Source: Lachnospiraceae bacterium
GTDB lineage: Bacteria > Bacillota > Clostridia > Lachnospirales > Lachnospiraceae
Direction: 5' to 3'
DNA: 64,000 bases
Assembly: GCA_910576335.1 (NCBI GenBank)
Contig: CAJTIU010000003.1
Location: 124,001 to 188,000 of the forward strand
Below, piece after piece: positions 7,605 to 17,817 of this stretch; position 1 is the stretch's first letter; the number at the start of each line of letters is the position of its first letter. Position numbers and translations under genes: made by a program. The notes under the pieces are model-generated. The model had not been told where the DNA came from, ran no database searches, and was given only the letters and a program-made list of their open reading frames with translations.

Positions 7605-7641
7605 TTTTGTATATTATTACCATTCAGAAAGAGGAAATTAT

Positions 7642-8697
7642 ATGGAGGAGATTATAGTTAGTTTTTGTATAACGACTTTTCAGCGATACAAAATTCTTGA
7701 AGAATTAGTTTTAAATATTTTATCAGTAGACAATCATCAGTTTGAAATAGTTGTGTGTGATGATTGTTCTGCTGATAATAGTTTAAATAAATTGAAAAAT
7801 ATCCATGATGAACGGTTGAATATATATGTTAATGATAAAAGAATTGGTGCTTTGCAAAATATGTATCAAGCATTAGAACATGGTAAGGGAAAGTATCTTT
7901 TTTTTGTTAATGATAGAGATAATGTGGATTCTTTTAAAATACAAAAATTGATTACAATATTAGAAGAATTTAATAATAAAAATGTGGCTTTTGCAAAGTG
8001 TACTAAAGAGATGAATTTAAAACCAGAATATAAATTATTTTTGTCTGGCAGTCAGGCGTTTTTCGAATTTGCCTGTAGAATTGCGCATCCTACAGGATAT
8101 ATTTTCAGAAGAGATGTCTGGAGAAAGATTCGAAATAGAAAAAGCCTTTTTTATAAAGAAGGTTATGGTGATTATCCCATAACCTTAATATGTGCGATTA
8201 TGGCATTAAGATATAATGGAGCTGTTGTGTTTGGAGACATTTGTGATGTGGAAAATCCAAGAATAGACTTTGCAAAAGAAAAATCTCAATATCACTGGAA
8301 AAGAAAAGACAAGAGAATGTGGTATTCTCCAGGTGTTCATTGGAGAGAATTACAAATTTTATATAGGGTTTTAAAAAAAATGAATGTTGAGGAAAAATTA
8401 ATAGAGGATATGATTTATGTGAGATATAAAGAGTATTTGGGTAGAGTTACTTTACAATATAAAGAAATTGTATCAAGCGACTCGGATACAACACATTATA
8501 ATATTGATATTCCTCAAAATATAATAATTATATATATAAATGCGATAAAAAACGGATTGTATTTATGGTGGAAGGTAAGGGGATTATGTCGATACGAAAA
8601 AAAGAGTGTTTTATTAAATGAGATAAATAATTGCACAAAGGAGAATTTTTGCATGTATTTCAATTCTTTGTATGAAAAAATTTTAAAGTTGTTATAG
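7642..8697 (+). CDS. Glycosyltransferase family 2 protein
   Basis: 351 residues. The N-terminus VSFCITTFQRYKILEELVLN is the nucleotide-sugar binding start of GT-A folds, followed by VVCDDCSADNSLN, the usual DDxSxD motif. The metal-binding DxD region is atypical: FFVNDRDNVDSFK instead of a plain VDSDD. It presumably transfers a sugar from a nucleotide donor to a growing cell-surface glycan on the cytoplasmic face. Unlike most proteins here it has no obvious Rossmann-like module; its C-terminus is Lys-rich and helical. Very AT-rich codon use. Confidence 0.8.
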   Translation: MEEIIVSFCITTFQRYKILEELVLNILSVDNHQFEIVVCDDCSADNSLNKLKNIHDERLNIYVNDKRIGALQNMYQALEHGKGKYLFFVNDRDNVDSFKIQKLITILEEFNNKNVAFAKCTKEMNLKPEYKLFLSGSQAFFEFACRIAHPTGYIFRRDVWRKIRNRKSLFYKEGYGDYPITLICAIMALRYNGAVVFGDICDVENPRIDFAKEKSQYHWKRKDKRMWYSPGVHWRELQILYRVLKKMNVEEKLIEDMIYVRYKEYLGRVTLQYKEIVSSDSDTTHYNIDIPQNIIIIYINAIKNGLYLWWKVRGLCRYEKKSVLLNEINNCTKENFCMYFNSLYEKILKLL

Positions 8698-8733
8698 ACA
8701 TCAGAAATTCTATTTTGTTGAGGAGGAAAGAGT

Positions 8734-9732
8734 ATGTATAGATATAATACAGATTTTTATGACTGGATAGATAGTGAGACATATAAGGATGCAGAAATAA
8801 TAATTTCGTATATTATTGAGTGGATAAAGCCGAAAAGTATAGTTGATTTTGGATGTGGCGAGGGATTATGGCTAAGTGTAGCAAAAAAAATTGATGATGA
8901 TATTTCTATACTGGGGCTGGATGGTGAATATGTTCATAAAAACAGATTGAAAATACCTGCAAATAATTTTCAGGCTTTAGATTTGAGTAAGAGGGTTTCT
9001 TTAAATAAAAAATATGATTTGGCGATTTCAACAGAAGTTGCAGAACATATTATGGAGAAGTATAGTGATAATTTTATAGATAATATAACAAGTGTGTCTG
9101 ATCGCATTCTTTTTTCGGCTGCCATTCCTGGACAGGATGGGATCAATCATGTAAATGAGCAATGGCAGAGCTACTGGATAAAAAGATTTGAAGATAAAGG
9201 GTATTTTGCAAATTTATCAATACGTGATTTTTTTTGGAACGAGAAAGAGGTGACAAGCTGGCGAAAACAAAATATTATTTATTTTTCTAAATTTAAGGAT
9301 GACTTGATAGTCCCAAAAAGAAGAGTGTTTGATGTTGTTCATCCTGATAGTTTTATTAATTTGAATAGACGTTTTCGAGAGGCTAATGAACAACTCGTAT
9401 ATATGATTGATAATCCCGATATATGTAAAAAATTGGATGACACAATACAGAGAATGATTAATGACTATGAGAATATCGTGATTTGTCCTTTTGGCAAAAA
9501 TGGAAGATTATTTAAAAATATCCTGAATATTAAGTATGGAATCCAAGAAGTTGCAATTATTGATAATTATGTTTGCAACGTTAATTGTGATATTTTTTCG
9601 GTTGAAATACTTAAAAATATAAAAGAAAAGTTTATTGTGGCTGATACATGCAGTAATCCCCAGGTTCATAATGAAATTTTAGAAGAGTTGTGTAGTGTTG
9701 CGAAGAAGGAGAATATTTATTCTATATTTTGA
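8734..9732 (+). CDS. SAM-dependent methyltransferase with C-terminal Rossmann-like module
   Basis: 332 residues. The N-terminal domain is a class I methyltransferase: motif I VDFGCGEGLWLS (about residues 38-49), an acidic residue after the second strand (GLDGEY), and a motif like DLAISTEVAEHI for the post-I region. The second half ends with the locus module in a degenerate form (VICPFGKNGRLFKNILN and then VAIIDNY). AGGAGG lies before the ATG. It probably methylates a sugar or the end of a glycan chain made by neighbouring transferases. The acceptor is unknown. Confidence 0.75.
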   Translation: MYRYNTDFYDWIDSETYKDAEIIISYIIEWIKPKSIVDFGCGEGLWLSVAKKIDDDISILGLDGEYVHKNRLKIPANNFQALDLSKRVSLNKKYDLAISTEVAEHIMEKYSDNFIDNITSVSDRILFSAAIPGQDGINHVNEQWQSYWIKRFEDKGYFANLSIRDFFWNEKEVTSWRKQNIIYFSKFKDDLIVPKRRVFDVVHPDSFINLNRRFREANEQLVYMIDNPDICKKLDDTIQRMINDYENIVICPFGKNGRLFKNILNIKYGIQEVAIIDNYVCNVNCDIFSVEILKNIKEKFIVADTCSNPQVHNEILEELCSVAKKENIYSIF

Positions 9733-9789
9733 TGGAAATATAGTAGGAAGGAAATGGAGATGAAATGATATTTTACGGAGTGAAGCTTT

Positions 9790-10995
9790 ATGAGGAAAAG
9801 TTATGATTTAGAAACAAAAGTAAATAATGAGAGTATTAGAACAAATGTTGCATTTTTAGGCGAACAATTTATTTGGGTAAATGATATGGGGATAGGAGGG
9901 ATATATACAATTGATAAATTTACATTTGATGTAAAATGTATGATTGATCCTGCCCGGTTGTACAAATATGGAAAGTTTGAAATAATATCAATTTTCCAAT
10001 GGAATAATTATATTGTTGTAGTTCCGGATGAGTTAGATAAGAGTTGGATTATATATGACAAATCAAATGAAAAAGTGCAATATAAAAGAATCAGCACTGA
10101 TGGTTGGAAATTATCTGGATTATATTTTGTGGGAGAGATTGGGTATCTGATACCAGCAACAATAGATTACCCAATTGTTATAATTAGCCTCGAAAAGTTG
10201 TCAATAACTCAAATGATAAAGGGATGGTGGAGAAAAGGTGGAATACACTATAATCTTCCTTTGGAAATATGGCATTTGGCAGGTACGGTATCGGAGAATT
10301 GTGTGTATTTTTATATTTACAATACAAAGTATGTTATGAAAATAAATAAAGAAAATGTTGAAAGATATTTCATAGAACATATCCCATATGGGATAGTGGG
10401 TATAAGTTATTCGGATGGAGAAATATGGGTTTTGCCAAAGAAAGGGAAGTGTATTTATGTATTAAATGAAAATGCTATAGTTCTAAATTCAATACAATTA
10501 TTTGCAAATAAACAAGAGTTGTCTGCGGATTACTTTTCAAGAATTATAGCTACTAATAAATATGTTTTTATGTTGCCGCGCTCTGACACAAATATTTATG
10601 TTTATAATAAACAAAAAGGATATATAAAGATTATTAATGCAGAGTGTAGGAAACTAAAAAATTTATTTTCTATATCATGCAATGGGGCAACTTATTGGGA
10701 AAGTTGTTTTGATGAAAATAGAGTTTATCTTATGCCATTAACGAATCAATTATTAATAATTAACATGGACACTTTAATGTGTGAGGCAAAAGATGTTTCT
10801 TTACCATCATCTATACAAAATTTTGGCTTAATATATTGGTTTGGATGGAATAGATGGTTTATAAAGGATGTTATAGGTGAAGAAATAGATGAAAAATCGT
10901 TGAAAACATATTGTGAAATTATAGAGAAGAATGTTAGTGCATATGAAAGAAGCAGTAATAGGAATGGAAAAAGGATTTGGAAAAAAATAAATTAA
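9790..10995 (+). CDS. Hypothetical protein, probable beta-propeller
   Basis: 401 residues without signal peptide or membrane segments. It consists of repeated beta-strand blocks with aromatic-rich turns (IYTIDKFTFDVKC, IWVLPKKGKCIYVLN, VFMLPRSDTNIYVYNKQ, VYLMPLTNQLLIINMD), each roughly 45-60 residues apart. That pattern is typical of a beta-propeller of the NHL, Kelch or YVTN type. Being cytoplasmic and inside a glycosyltransferase operon, it may bind the acceptor or organise the enzymes. It is one of the few proteins of the locus without the Rossmann-like module. The propeller assignment rests on periodicity only. Confidence 0.5.
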   Translation: MRKSYDLETKVNNESIRTNVAFLGEQFIWVNDMGIGGIYTIDKFTFDVKCMIDPARLYKYGKFEIISIFQWNNYIVVVPDELDKSWIIYDKSNEKVQYKRISTDGWKLSGLYFVGEIGYLIPATIDYPIVIISLEKLSITQMIKGWWRKGGIHYNLPLEIWHLAGTVSENCVYFYIYNTKYVMKINKENVERYFIEHIPYGIVGISYSDGEIWVLPKKGKCIYVLNENAIVLNSIQLFANKQELSADYFSRIIATNKYVFMLPRSDTNIYVYNKQKGYIKIINAECRKLKNLFSISCNGATYWESCFDENRVYLMPLTNQLLIINMDTLMCEAKDVSLPSSIQNFGLIYWFGWNRWFIKDVIGEEIDEKSLKTYCEIIEKNVSAYERSSNRNGKRIWKKIN

Positions 10996-11007
10996 GGTGG
11001 GCGGAAA

Positions 11008-12174
11008 TTGGCTGAATTATCAATAATAGTACCGGTATATAACAATAAGAACTATTTAATGCAATGCATTGATAGTATTATTAATCAAAAATTAAGAGAC
11101 ATTGAGATTATCCTGGTAGATGACGGCTCTACAGACGGGTCTGGCGCAATTTGTGATAAATACTGTGATTTAGATGAACGGATACAGCTAATACATCAGG
11201 AAAACCGAGGATGTTTATATGCAAGATTACAGGGATTAAAAGAAAGTAGTGGAGAATATGTAGGTTTTGTAGATAGTGATGACTGGATAGCATCAGATAT
11301 GTATGAATTGCTAATGTATGTAGCAAAAACAAAAAACTGCGATATAGTATCTATGGGTTATACAACAGTATTTGGGACAGGGGAAAAGGGAAGAAATGAT
11401 GGCACCTTATTTGGATTATATGAAAAAGGAATTAATTTGAATATTTTGCTGTACAGTATGATGTATGATTTAGAAAAACAAGAGCGAGGCGTTCAACCTT
11501 CATTGTGCTCAAAAGTATTTAAAAGGAAACTTTTGGAAGATGCCTATGCGAGCGTGGATCAATCTATAACTTTAGGCGAAGATGCAGCTATTTTTTATCC
11601 TTGTTGTTTAAATGCAAATAAAGTTTTTATTATGGAGGAATATAAATATTACTATAGGGTTCACAATAAATCAATGTGTCGGAATGTAAACATAAATGTT
11701 TTTGACCAAGTTTATGTGTTTTACAATTACATGATGAAGACAATAGGAGAGTATGAAGAACAATATAGTTTAGTAAAACAATTGAAAATGTATATTTGGA
11801 CATTCATAAGTCCCGGGTTAAAACAAATTTTTGATATACAGGTTGGAAGTGTGTATTTGTTTCCTTATGTTATGGTAGAAAAAAATAGTAATATTATTTT
11901 ATATGGTGCGGGTGAAGTAGGACAGGCTTTTCATTTGCAAATTTTGGATAATTGTTATTGTAATATAGTAGCATGGGTGGACAAAAATAAATGTGATAAG
12001 AGAAATATCATACACCCTAAACAAATTATAAATTTGGAATATTCTAAAATTGTGATTGCAGTAAAAGAAAGAAAAGTGGCAGATGAGATTATAGAAGAAT
12101 TGAATATGTTGGGAATAAATATAAAAAATATAGTATGGGATAAACCACGAAAAATCATATCTGTTGTTTTCTAA
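11008..12174 (+). CDS. Glycosyltransferase family 2 with C-terminal Rossmann-like module
   Basis: 388 residues. It starts at TTG 11008 behind AAGGTGGGCGG. The GT-A domain opens with LSIIVPVYNNKNYLMQCI, then has ILVDDGSTDGSG and the metal motif FVDSDDWIASDM, all intact. After about residue 285 comes the locus module: NIILYGAGEVGQAFHLQIL, then CNIVAWVDKNK. The fusion of a GT2 to this module recurs three times in the locus. It transfers a sugar to the surface glycan; donor and acceptor are unknown. It lies 12 bases after the propeller gene. Confidence 0.8.
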   Translation: MAELSIIVPVYNNKNYLMQCIDSIINQKLRDIEIILVDDGSTDGSGAICDKYCDLDERIQLIHQENRGCLYARLQGLKESSGEYVGFVDSDDWIASDMYELLMYVAKTKNCDIVSMGYTTVFGTGEKGRNDGTLFGLYEKGINLNILLYSMMYDLEKQERGVQPSLCSKVFKRKLLEDAYASVDQSITLGEDAAIFYPCCLNANKVFIMEEYKYYYRVHNKSMCRNVNINVFDQVYVFYNYMMKTIGEYEEQYSLVKQLKMYIWTFISPGLKQIFDIQVGSVYLFPYVMVEKNSNIILYGAGEVGQAFHLQILDNCYCNIVAWVDKNKCDKRNIIHPKQIINLEYSKIVIAVKERKVADEIIEELNMLGINIKNIVWDKPRKIISVVF

Positions 12175-12201
12175 ATAATAAAAATAAAGTTTGGAGAGAA
12201 A

Positions 12202-13668
12202 ATGAAAGTTATAAGTGTTATAGTACCTCTTTACTATGGAGAGAAATATATGACGGATATTATTTCTCAGTTAGAGATGTGCAAGACATATTTAGGAATT
12301 AGAGATTATATAGAAGTTATATTTGTGAATGACGCTCCAGATGCTCAACTCTCCCTAAATTGGAAAGGCGAATTTATACATATAACGGTTATAAATACAG
12401 AAGAAAATGTAGGAATTCATGGAGCAAGAATCAAAGGTCTTCGAAAATGCCGGGGAGAATATGTTTTATTTTTGGATCAGGATGACCGGATAGAGCCTGA
12501 GTATTTTCGTAATCAGCTTATGGCTATAGGAGAAAATGATGCGGTAATATGTAAGGCGATTCACAACAAGAAATGTTTTTACCCTAATGATGATAATTTT
12601 TTAAAAATAGTATCAAAAGAATATATGCTTGGTAAATGGAACCATATCCTTTCACCGGGACAGGTTCTCCTAAGAAAAAAATCTATTCCTACTATCTGGA
12701 GTGAAACGATATTAAAATACAATGGAGCAGATGACTGGTTTTTGTGGCTTTGTATGTTGGCGGAAGAGTGTTCATTTGCTCTAAACTGCCAGATTTTATA
12801 TGAACATGTTATGCATGATAAAAACACGTCAGATAATATTTTAAGCATGGTACAGTCACAACAGGAGGTTATCAGTACTGTATGGGAAAAAGAGATTTTT
12901 AAAGGGGATGATCTAAAGCTGCTTTTGGATGCTTTCTTTGTAAGATTTATGAATTATATTTGGGAACTGACAATTCTTAGAAAGAGATTCAGAATATTGG
13001 ATGTATGGATGAAGGCAAGAGAAAGTGGAACGGATTTTGGGGAGTATTTGTTACGATCGGGCGTTAAAACATGTGGGATTTATGGATGCGGCATACTGGG
13101 AGAGCATTTATATGATGAATTAAAAAGAACTGTTCATATAAAGTTTTTTATAGACAGAAACGCTGCAAATATTCATAAAAATATTCCAGTGTATACGGAT
13201 GAGGATGTGTTGCCTGAAACAGATATGATTATTATAGCTTTGCTTAATGAGGCCGATGCAGTGGACGAAAAAATAAAAAAGAAGTTTTGCGTGAAGACGC
13301 TGGTTTTTACAGACTGGCTAATGAAGAATGGTGTGGACAGAAAGCTGTTCTTATTTGGCATAGGGAAAATTGCGGAAAGATATACAGAATTTTTAAGACA
13401 GCTTCCGGTTGAGATTTATGGTTATGTGGATAATGACATAAATAGATGCGGGACATTTTTTTATGACAGAAAGATTTATGCACCGGAAATATTAAAAGAG
13501 GAAGAGGAGTCTGCTGTTTTAATCGCGTGTGACGATATAGAGGGTATTACTGAGCAGCTGACCCGGATGGGAGTGCACAATAAGATTATTTCTTTAGACC
13601 ATATTATAAGAAAAGGGCTTGGGGCATTGAAACCATATAAAAGTAATGTGAGGAATATTAAGGAGTAA
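12202..13668 (+). CDS. Glycosyltransferase family 2 with two tandem Rossmann-like modules
   Basis: 488 residues. The GT-A domain starts ISVIVPLYYGEKYMTDIIS, with VIFVNDAPDAQ in place of the classic DDGSTD, and FLDQDDRIEPEYF as metal site. Two copies of the locus module follow: TCGIYGCGILGEHLYDELK with KFFIDRNA (about residues 289-320) and LFLFGIGKIAERYTEFLRQ with YGYVDNDINR (about 382-415). Both copies keep the small-residue loop and the closing Asp. Two modules on one transferase is unusual and suggests that the module binds something independently of catalysis. Base composition begins to rise here compared with genes at 7-12 kb. Confidence 0.75.
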   Translation: MKVISVIVPLYYGEKYMTDIISQLEMCKTYLGIRDYIEVIFVNDAPDAQLSLNWKGEFIHITVINTEENVGIHGARIKGLRKCRGEYVLFLDQDDRIEPEYFRNQLMAIGENDAVICKAIHNKKCFYPNDDNFLKIVSKEYMLGKWNHILSPGQVLLRKKSIPTIWSETILKYNGADDWFLWLCMLAEECSFALNCQILYEHVMHDKNTSDNILSMVQSQQEVISTVWEKEIFKGDDLKLLLDAFFVRFMNYIWELTILRKRFRILDVWMKARESGTDFGEYLLRSGVKTCGIYGCGILGEHLYDELKRTVHIKFFIDRNAANIHKNIPVYTDEDVLPETDMIIIALLNEADAVDEKIKKKFCVKTLVFTDWLMKNGVDRKLFLFGIGKIAERYTEFLRQLPVEIYGYVDNDINRCGTFFYDRKIYAPEILKEEEESAVLIACDDIEGITEQLTRMGVHNKIISLDHIIRKGLGALKPYKSNVRNIKE

Positions 13669-13678
13669 ATAAAATATT

Positions 13679-15097
13679 GTGAAAGAATTTGTGTTTTTTG
13701 GGACGGGAGACAGAGGAAAAAAACTATATAAATTGTTTCGCCATTATGGGATAGATATAAAGTACTGGGTAGATTCTGATAAGAGAAAATGGAATAAAAA
13801 AATAGAAGGGAAAACGGTTTATCCGCCTTATCAGATTCAAAGCAGGAAGGACATTAAAGTATGTGTCTCAGCAATGGACATATCGGGGGAAATGTATCAG
13901 GCGATTCTAAGCTATGGCATTCCTCCATGCAATATATATACTTTTTACGAGGCAGTAACAGAGTGTGTATCCTGTAATATAAACAAAGAAGAGTGGGATA
14001 ATGACACGGAACATCAGTGCATAATTTTAGATTGCTCTAACGGGCTGGTGCTTGGTGGAGTTGAATCTTGGAGTATTAGTATGTTACAGGGATTAACACA
14101 GAGAAAATATGAGGCATACCTGATTTCGCCGTATGGGGAATATCAGGTTGAAAAAGCAGTAAAAGAAAGAACTATATGGTTAAATTCCGAACAGAGAGAA
14201 TCATTTGGCTGGGAGAGTCTGGAGCACATTTCAGAGGTATTGCGGCATAAGATGCCATGTGTTTTTGTGTCTAGTGTAGTGAATGACAGTTTACTGGCGG
14301 CATGCAGTCTAAAAAAGAAATATCCTGAAAAGATATGTGTTATTTCAGTTGTGCATCAGGAAGGGTTTTTGATATATAAGGAGTATTCAGAACTAAACCA
14401 TTATATAGATAAGTATATTGCTGTCAGTAGAGATATACAGAACGAAATGATACGACGTGGAATTAAGGAAGAAAAAGTTCTGCATATGACGTGTCCGGTG
14501 AAATATATAGAACCCTATAAAAGGGGCTATAGTTTAAATGATGTAAAACCATTAAAAATAGGGTATGCCGGAAGGATAGAATGTTTTCAAAAAAGGCTGG
14601 ACTGTTTGGAACATATTCTGAAAGAACTGGAAAGACGGCATACAAATTATCAAGTAGAAATAGCGGGTGACGGCAACTATCTGCAGCAATTAAAAGAAGA
14701 GGTTAAGAACCTTGGCCTAATGGGAAAAGTAAAGTTCGTAGGGAAAATAAAAAGAACTGAAATCCCAGAGTTTTGGACACGGCAGGATATCTGTATTAAT
14801 CTATCAGATTTTGAGGGACGAAGTATTTCAGTAATGGAAGCGATGGCAAATGGTGCGGTACCCATAGTTACTGAAACTTCAGGTGTGAGGGAGGATATCG
14901 AAGATGGAGTTAATGGATATATTGTATCTATTGGAGATTATGTGACTATGGCAGGAAGAATAGACCATTTATCAGAGCACAGGGAACTGTTAAAACAGTT
15001 TGGAGACAGGGCGCATGATGTAATGGCACAAAAAGGAAATATGGATAAACATATGGATTTTTGGAATACGATATTGCAAAGATTGTGGAATAAATGA
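13679..15097 (+). CDS. Glycosyltransferase family 4 with N-terminal Rossmann-like module
   Basis: 472 residues, starting at GTG 13679. The N-terminus is the locus module (FVFFGTGDRGKKLYKLFRH, then KYWVDSDKRKW). The rest is a GT-B fold: GGVESWSISMLQGL for the acceptor-domain loop, KIGYAGRIECFQKRLDCLEH at the domain junction, and the family motif DFEGRSISVMEAMANGAVPI, with the two glutamates expected near the donor phosphate. A retaining transferase acting on a surface polysaccharide or glycoprotein is the likely role. Confidence 0.8.
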   Translation: MKEFVFFGTGDRGKKLYKLFRHYGIDIKYWVDSDKRKWNKKIEGKTVYPPYQIQSRKDIKVCVSAMDISGEMYQAILSYGIPPCNIYTFYEAVTECVSCNINKEEWDNDTEHQCIILDCSNGLVLGGVESWSISMLQGLTQRKYEAYLISPYGEYQVEKAVKERTIWLNSEQRESFGWESLEHISEVLRHKMPCVFVSSVVNDSLLAACSLKKKYPEKICVISVVHQEGFLIYKEYSELNHYIDKYIAVSRDIQNEMIRRGIKEEKVLHMTCPVKYIEPYKRGYSLNDVKPLKIGYAGRIECFQKRLDCLEHILKELERRHTNYQVEIAGDGNYLQQLKEEVKNLGLMGKVKFVGKIKRTEIPEFWTRQDICINLSDFEGRSISVMEAMANGAVPIVTETSGVREDIEDGVNGYIVSIGDYVTMAGRIDHLSEHRELLKQFGDRAHDVMAQKGNMDKHMDFWNTILQRLWNK

Positions 15098-15142
15098 ATT
15101 CTTTCTCTGATTTATTTATGAAAAAACGAGGATGTTAAGAAA

Positions 15143-16330
15143 GTGAAATGGAAAAATAAAGGGCATGAATTTGATAATATTGCATGGGATATAGCTCAGA
15201 ATTTTAAGGACAAAGGAAAAAAAATCTACATATTTGGGGCAGGACTGCTTGGGGAAGAGCTCCGTGCAATAATGGAAAAGACAGGCTGTTTTGCAGGATT
15301 TATAGATAATAATAAAAAAAAGCAGGAACTGGGAGTAAATGGGATAAAAGTAATCTCACTACAGAAATATTTAGAGTGTGGAGCCAGGGGACTGGTTGTC
15401 ATTACTGCAGACAGGAAAAATATTCCTGCTATAACAGTTCAATTGGACGCTGTGGGACTAAAAGAGGGAAAAGACTTTTATGAATATCAGGAATTCATGA
15501 AAAGTGTGTTCCCGATTCTGTCTGTATATGCAAATGATCAGGTTTATATTGAACTGGCGCAAATATGCCTGACAGAGAGATGCACATTAAAATGTAAGAA
15601 ATGTGCCCATGGATGTTATGCCGTGGATATAAAAAGTCAGGATATGAGTATAAAGACGGCAAAAGAGAGTGCAGACTATTTTTTTTCTCATGTTGATATT
15701 ATAAATGAATTTGTCCTAATTGGAGGAGAGCCTTTTTTGTATCGGGATTTGGATGAGATCATTCAGTATATCGGTAAGAACTACCGTGAAAAGATAGTGA
15801 TATTTTCAATAACGACAAATGGAACCATCATGCCTGATAAAGAGACTCTGGATTTATGCAGGAAATACAAAGTAACAATCCGTATATCAGATTACTCTAT
15901 GACGATAAGGGGGCTTGAAACAAAGTACAGGCAGTTGCGGGAGAAGCTGGAAAACAGCCATGTTCCGTATACAGTTAGTGACAAAGAGAATCAATGGATG
16001 GATTATGGTTTTGAATCAGTTGATAGAAAAGGGCGGGAAAAGGAAATGATCCAGGTGTTCGACAAATGCAAAACACCTTGCAGAGAAATAAGGGGAAGTC
16101 GTTACTATTATTGCGTTATGGCGAGAAGTGTGTCGGATAATTTGAAATTAGGAATAGGGAAGAGAGATTATCTGGATCTTGATGGTTTGAAAGAGGGAGA
16201 TAAAAAAATTCTGCTTGAATTTCAGATGGGCTTTTCTGAAAAGGGATATCTTGACATGTGTGGGCACTGTCATGGTTCAGATGCTGTAAAATATCCTATT
16301 CCAGTAGCAGAGCAGGTTCAGCGGATATGA
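15143..16330 (+). CDS. Radical SAM protein with N-terminal Rossmann-like module
   Basis: 395 residues, starting at GTG 15143. Residues 25-60 are the locus module (IYIFGAGLLGEELRAIMEK, then GFIDNNKKKQ). The radical SAM domain follows with the [4Fe-4S] motif CTLKCKKCAHGC (CxxxCxxC), FVLIGGEPFLYRDL for the GGE SAM-binding motif, and SITTNGTIM. A further Cys-rich end (CGHCHGSDAV) may bind an extra cluster, as in SPASM-like proteins. In glycan loci such enzymes can epimerise or dehydrate sugars, or modify a peptide acceptor; the substrate is unknown. Its stop overlaps the next ATG (ATGA). Confidence 0.75.
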   Translation: MKWKNKGHEFDNIAWDIAQNFKDKGKKIYIFGAGLLGEELRAIMEKTGCFAGFIDNNKKKQELGVNGIKVISLQKYLECGARGLVVITADRKNIPAITVQLDAVGLKEGKDFYEYQEFMKSVFPILSVYANDQVYIELAQICLTERCTLKCKKCAHGCYAVDIKSQDMSIKTAKESADYFFSHVDIINEFVLIGGEPFLYRDLDEIIQYIGKNYREKIVIFSITTNGTIMPDKETLDLCRKYKVTIRISDYSMTIRGLETKYRQLREKLENSHVPYTVSDKENQWMDYGFESVDRKGREKEMIQVFDKCKTPCREIRGSRYYYCVMARSVSDNLKLGIGKRDYLDLDGLKEGDKKILLEFQMGFSEKGYLDMCGHCHGSDAVKYPIPVAEQVQRI

Positions 16331-17775
16331 AAAAATTAACAGTAATTGTGCCGGTATATAATGTGGAAAAATATTTGGATGAATGTATATCAAGCCTGCT
16401 TTCGCAAACAGAAGCTTTTGATGAAATCATTCTGATTAACGATGGTTCAACTGACCAAAGTGAGAAAATATGTGAAAAGTATTGTCTGGAATATTCCTGT
16501 ATTAGGCTGATGTCACAGGGAAACAGGGGACAGGGTGCCGCCAGGAACAAAGGGATAGTCAATGCAACTGGGGACTATGTTATTTTTGTAGATTCGGATG
16601 ATTATGTCAGTCTGGATATGGGGCGGAAGATAAAGGAATATATACATATATATGAAACGGATATTTTATACTATAATGCGTCGATGCAATACGATATACC
16701 AGCCGCTGAGAAAGGTATGATCCATTCGGAAGAGCTGGACAACTATAGAATGACAGGGAAAGAGTATTTGTACCAGGGGTTTCCCGAAAGTTATTCCGCT
16801 TCAGCCTGTCTGTCGGCTTATAGAACGCAGTTTTTAAAAGACTATCATATTTTTTTTCCGGAAAATACATATTTTGAAGATAATCTTTTTAGCCTGCGGA
16901 CAACGTTGGAAGCAGAGAGTGTCTGCTGTATTCCCGATAAGCTTTATATTAGAAGGTGCAGGGCTGGTTCTACTATGATGGGAACTATAACTGCAAAGAA
17001 ATGTACAGACATGGTGTCAGTTCAGCATTCTATGTGGAAATATCTGAAGGAAAAGGGAATCGCCTCAGAAAACACCGAATTTACAGAAAGGTTTATTGCA
17101 GCAGGAGTGCTGCATGCTGTCGGATATTTAAACCAGGCGGCTGATGATGCCTTTAAATCGGCACAGATAAGGAGGCTTGTCTACATGTTTTTTGAAATGT
17201 GGACAGCTGTGTTTCAAGCAGAAAAACCGTCCTTTAACACAATTTTTGTTTTTCTGTCAGTCCTGCAGGAACTTGAAAAATGGAATGAACAGGAAAGAGA
17301 CACTTTTATCAATACTTTTTGGGATTCCAAAGACCAGTATCTGACCATGCTGCAGGATTTCAGGAACCAGTTCCGGGCAGAAGTAACTAATAAGATGAAA
17401 AATCTCCCATTTCATAAAAAAGGACTTAGGATTGGGGTATACGGAACCGGCAGGCATACACAGGCAGTTTTGGATTTTTACAGAAAGCTGGCTGGCGATA
17501 TCCAGTGTGATTTGTATTTTATTGTTACATGGAAAACAGATGATGAATTTGAAGGACGTCCCGTCTTTGGCCTTTCGGAATGCAGTGGGACAGGCGATGC
17601 GGTTATTATTTCAAGCAGGCTTTACCAGCAGGAAATGAAAGAAAACCTAATGAGGGAAGGTATAGAAGAAAAACAGATGATTTTCTTATACCAGCCGGGA
17701 GATATATGTGACATGGTTAGGATTCATGAGCTTTTATTTCCCGGCAGACTGTACGAAAACTCATTAGTTTTTTGA
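16327..17775 (+). CDS. Glycosyltransferase family 2 with C-terminal Rossmann-like module
   Basis: 482 residues from ATG 16327, which overlaps the preceding stop as ATGA; the longer frame from 16258 is not needed. The GT-A domain has LTVIVPVYNVEKYLDECISS, ILINDGSTDQSE and FVDSDDYVSLDMG. The C-terminal part from about residue 358 is the locus module (RIGVYGTGRHTQAVLDFYR), although the following strand (CDLYFIVTWKTDDEFEG) lacks the usual Asp-Asn pair. It likely adds a sugar in the same pathway as its neighbours. Confidence 0.8.
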   Translation: MKKLTVIVPVYNVEKYLDECISSLLSQTEAFDEIILINDGSTDQSEKICEKYCLEYSCIRLMSQGNRGQGAARNKGIVNATGDYVIFVDSDDYVSLDMGRKIKEYIHIYETDILYYNASMQYDIPAAEKGMIHSEELDNYRMTGKEYLYQGFPESYSASACLSAYRTQFLKDYHIFFPENTYFEDNLFSLRTTLEAESVCCIPDKLYIRRCRAGSTMMGTITAKKCTDMVSVQHSMWKYLKEKGIASENTEFTERFIAAGVLHAVGYLNQAADDAFKSAQIRRLVYMFFEMWTAVFQAEKPSFNTIFVFLSVLQELEKWNEQERDTFINTFWDSKDQYLTMLQDFRNQFRAEVTNKMKNLPFHKKGLRIGVYGTGRHTQAVLDFYRKLAGDIQCDLYFIVTWKTDDEFEGRPVFGLSECSGTGDAVIISSRLYQQEMKENLMREGIEEKQMIFLYQPGDICDMVRIHELLFPGRLYENSLVF

Positions 17776-17817
17776 CAGTTTGCCTAAGCAGTAGATGCGC
17801 CGGTCTGCTGGGTAGTT

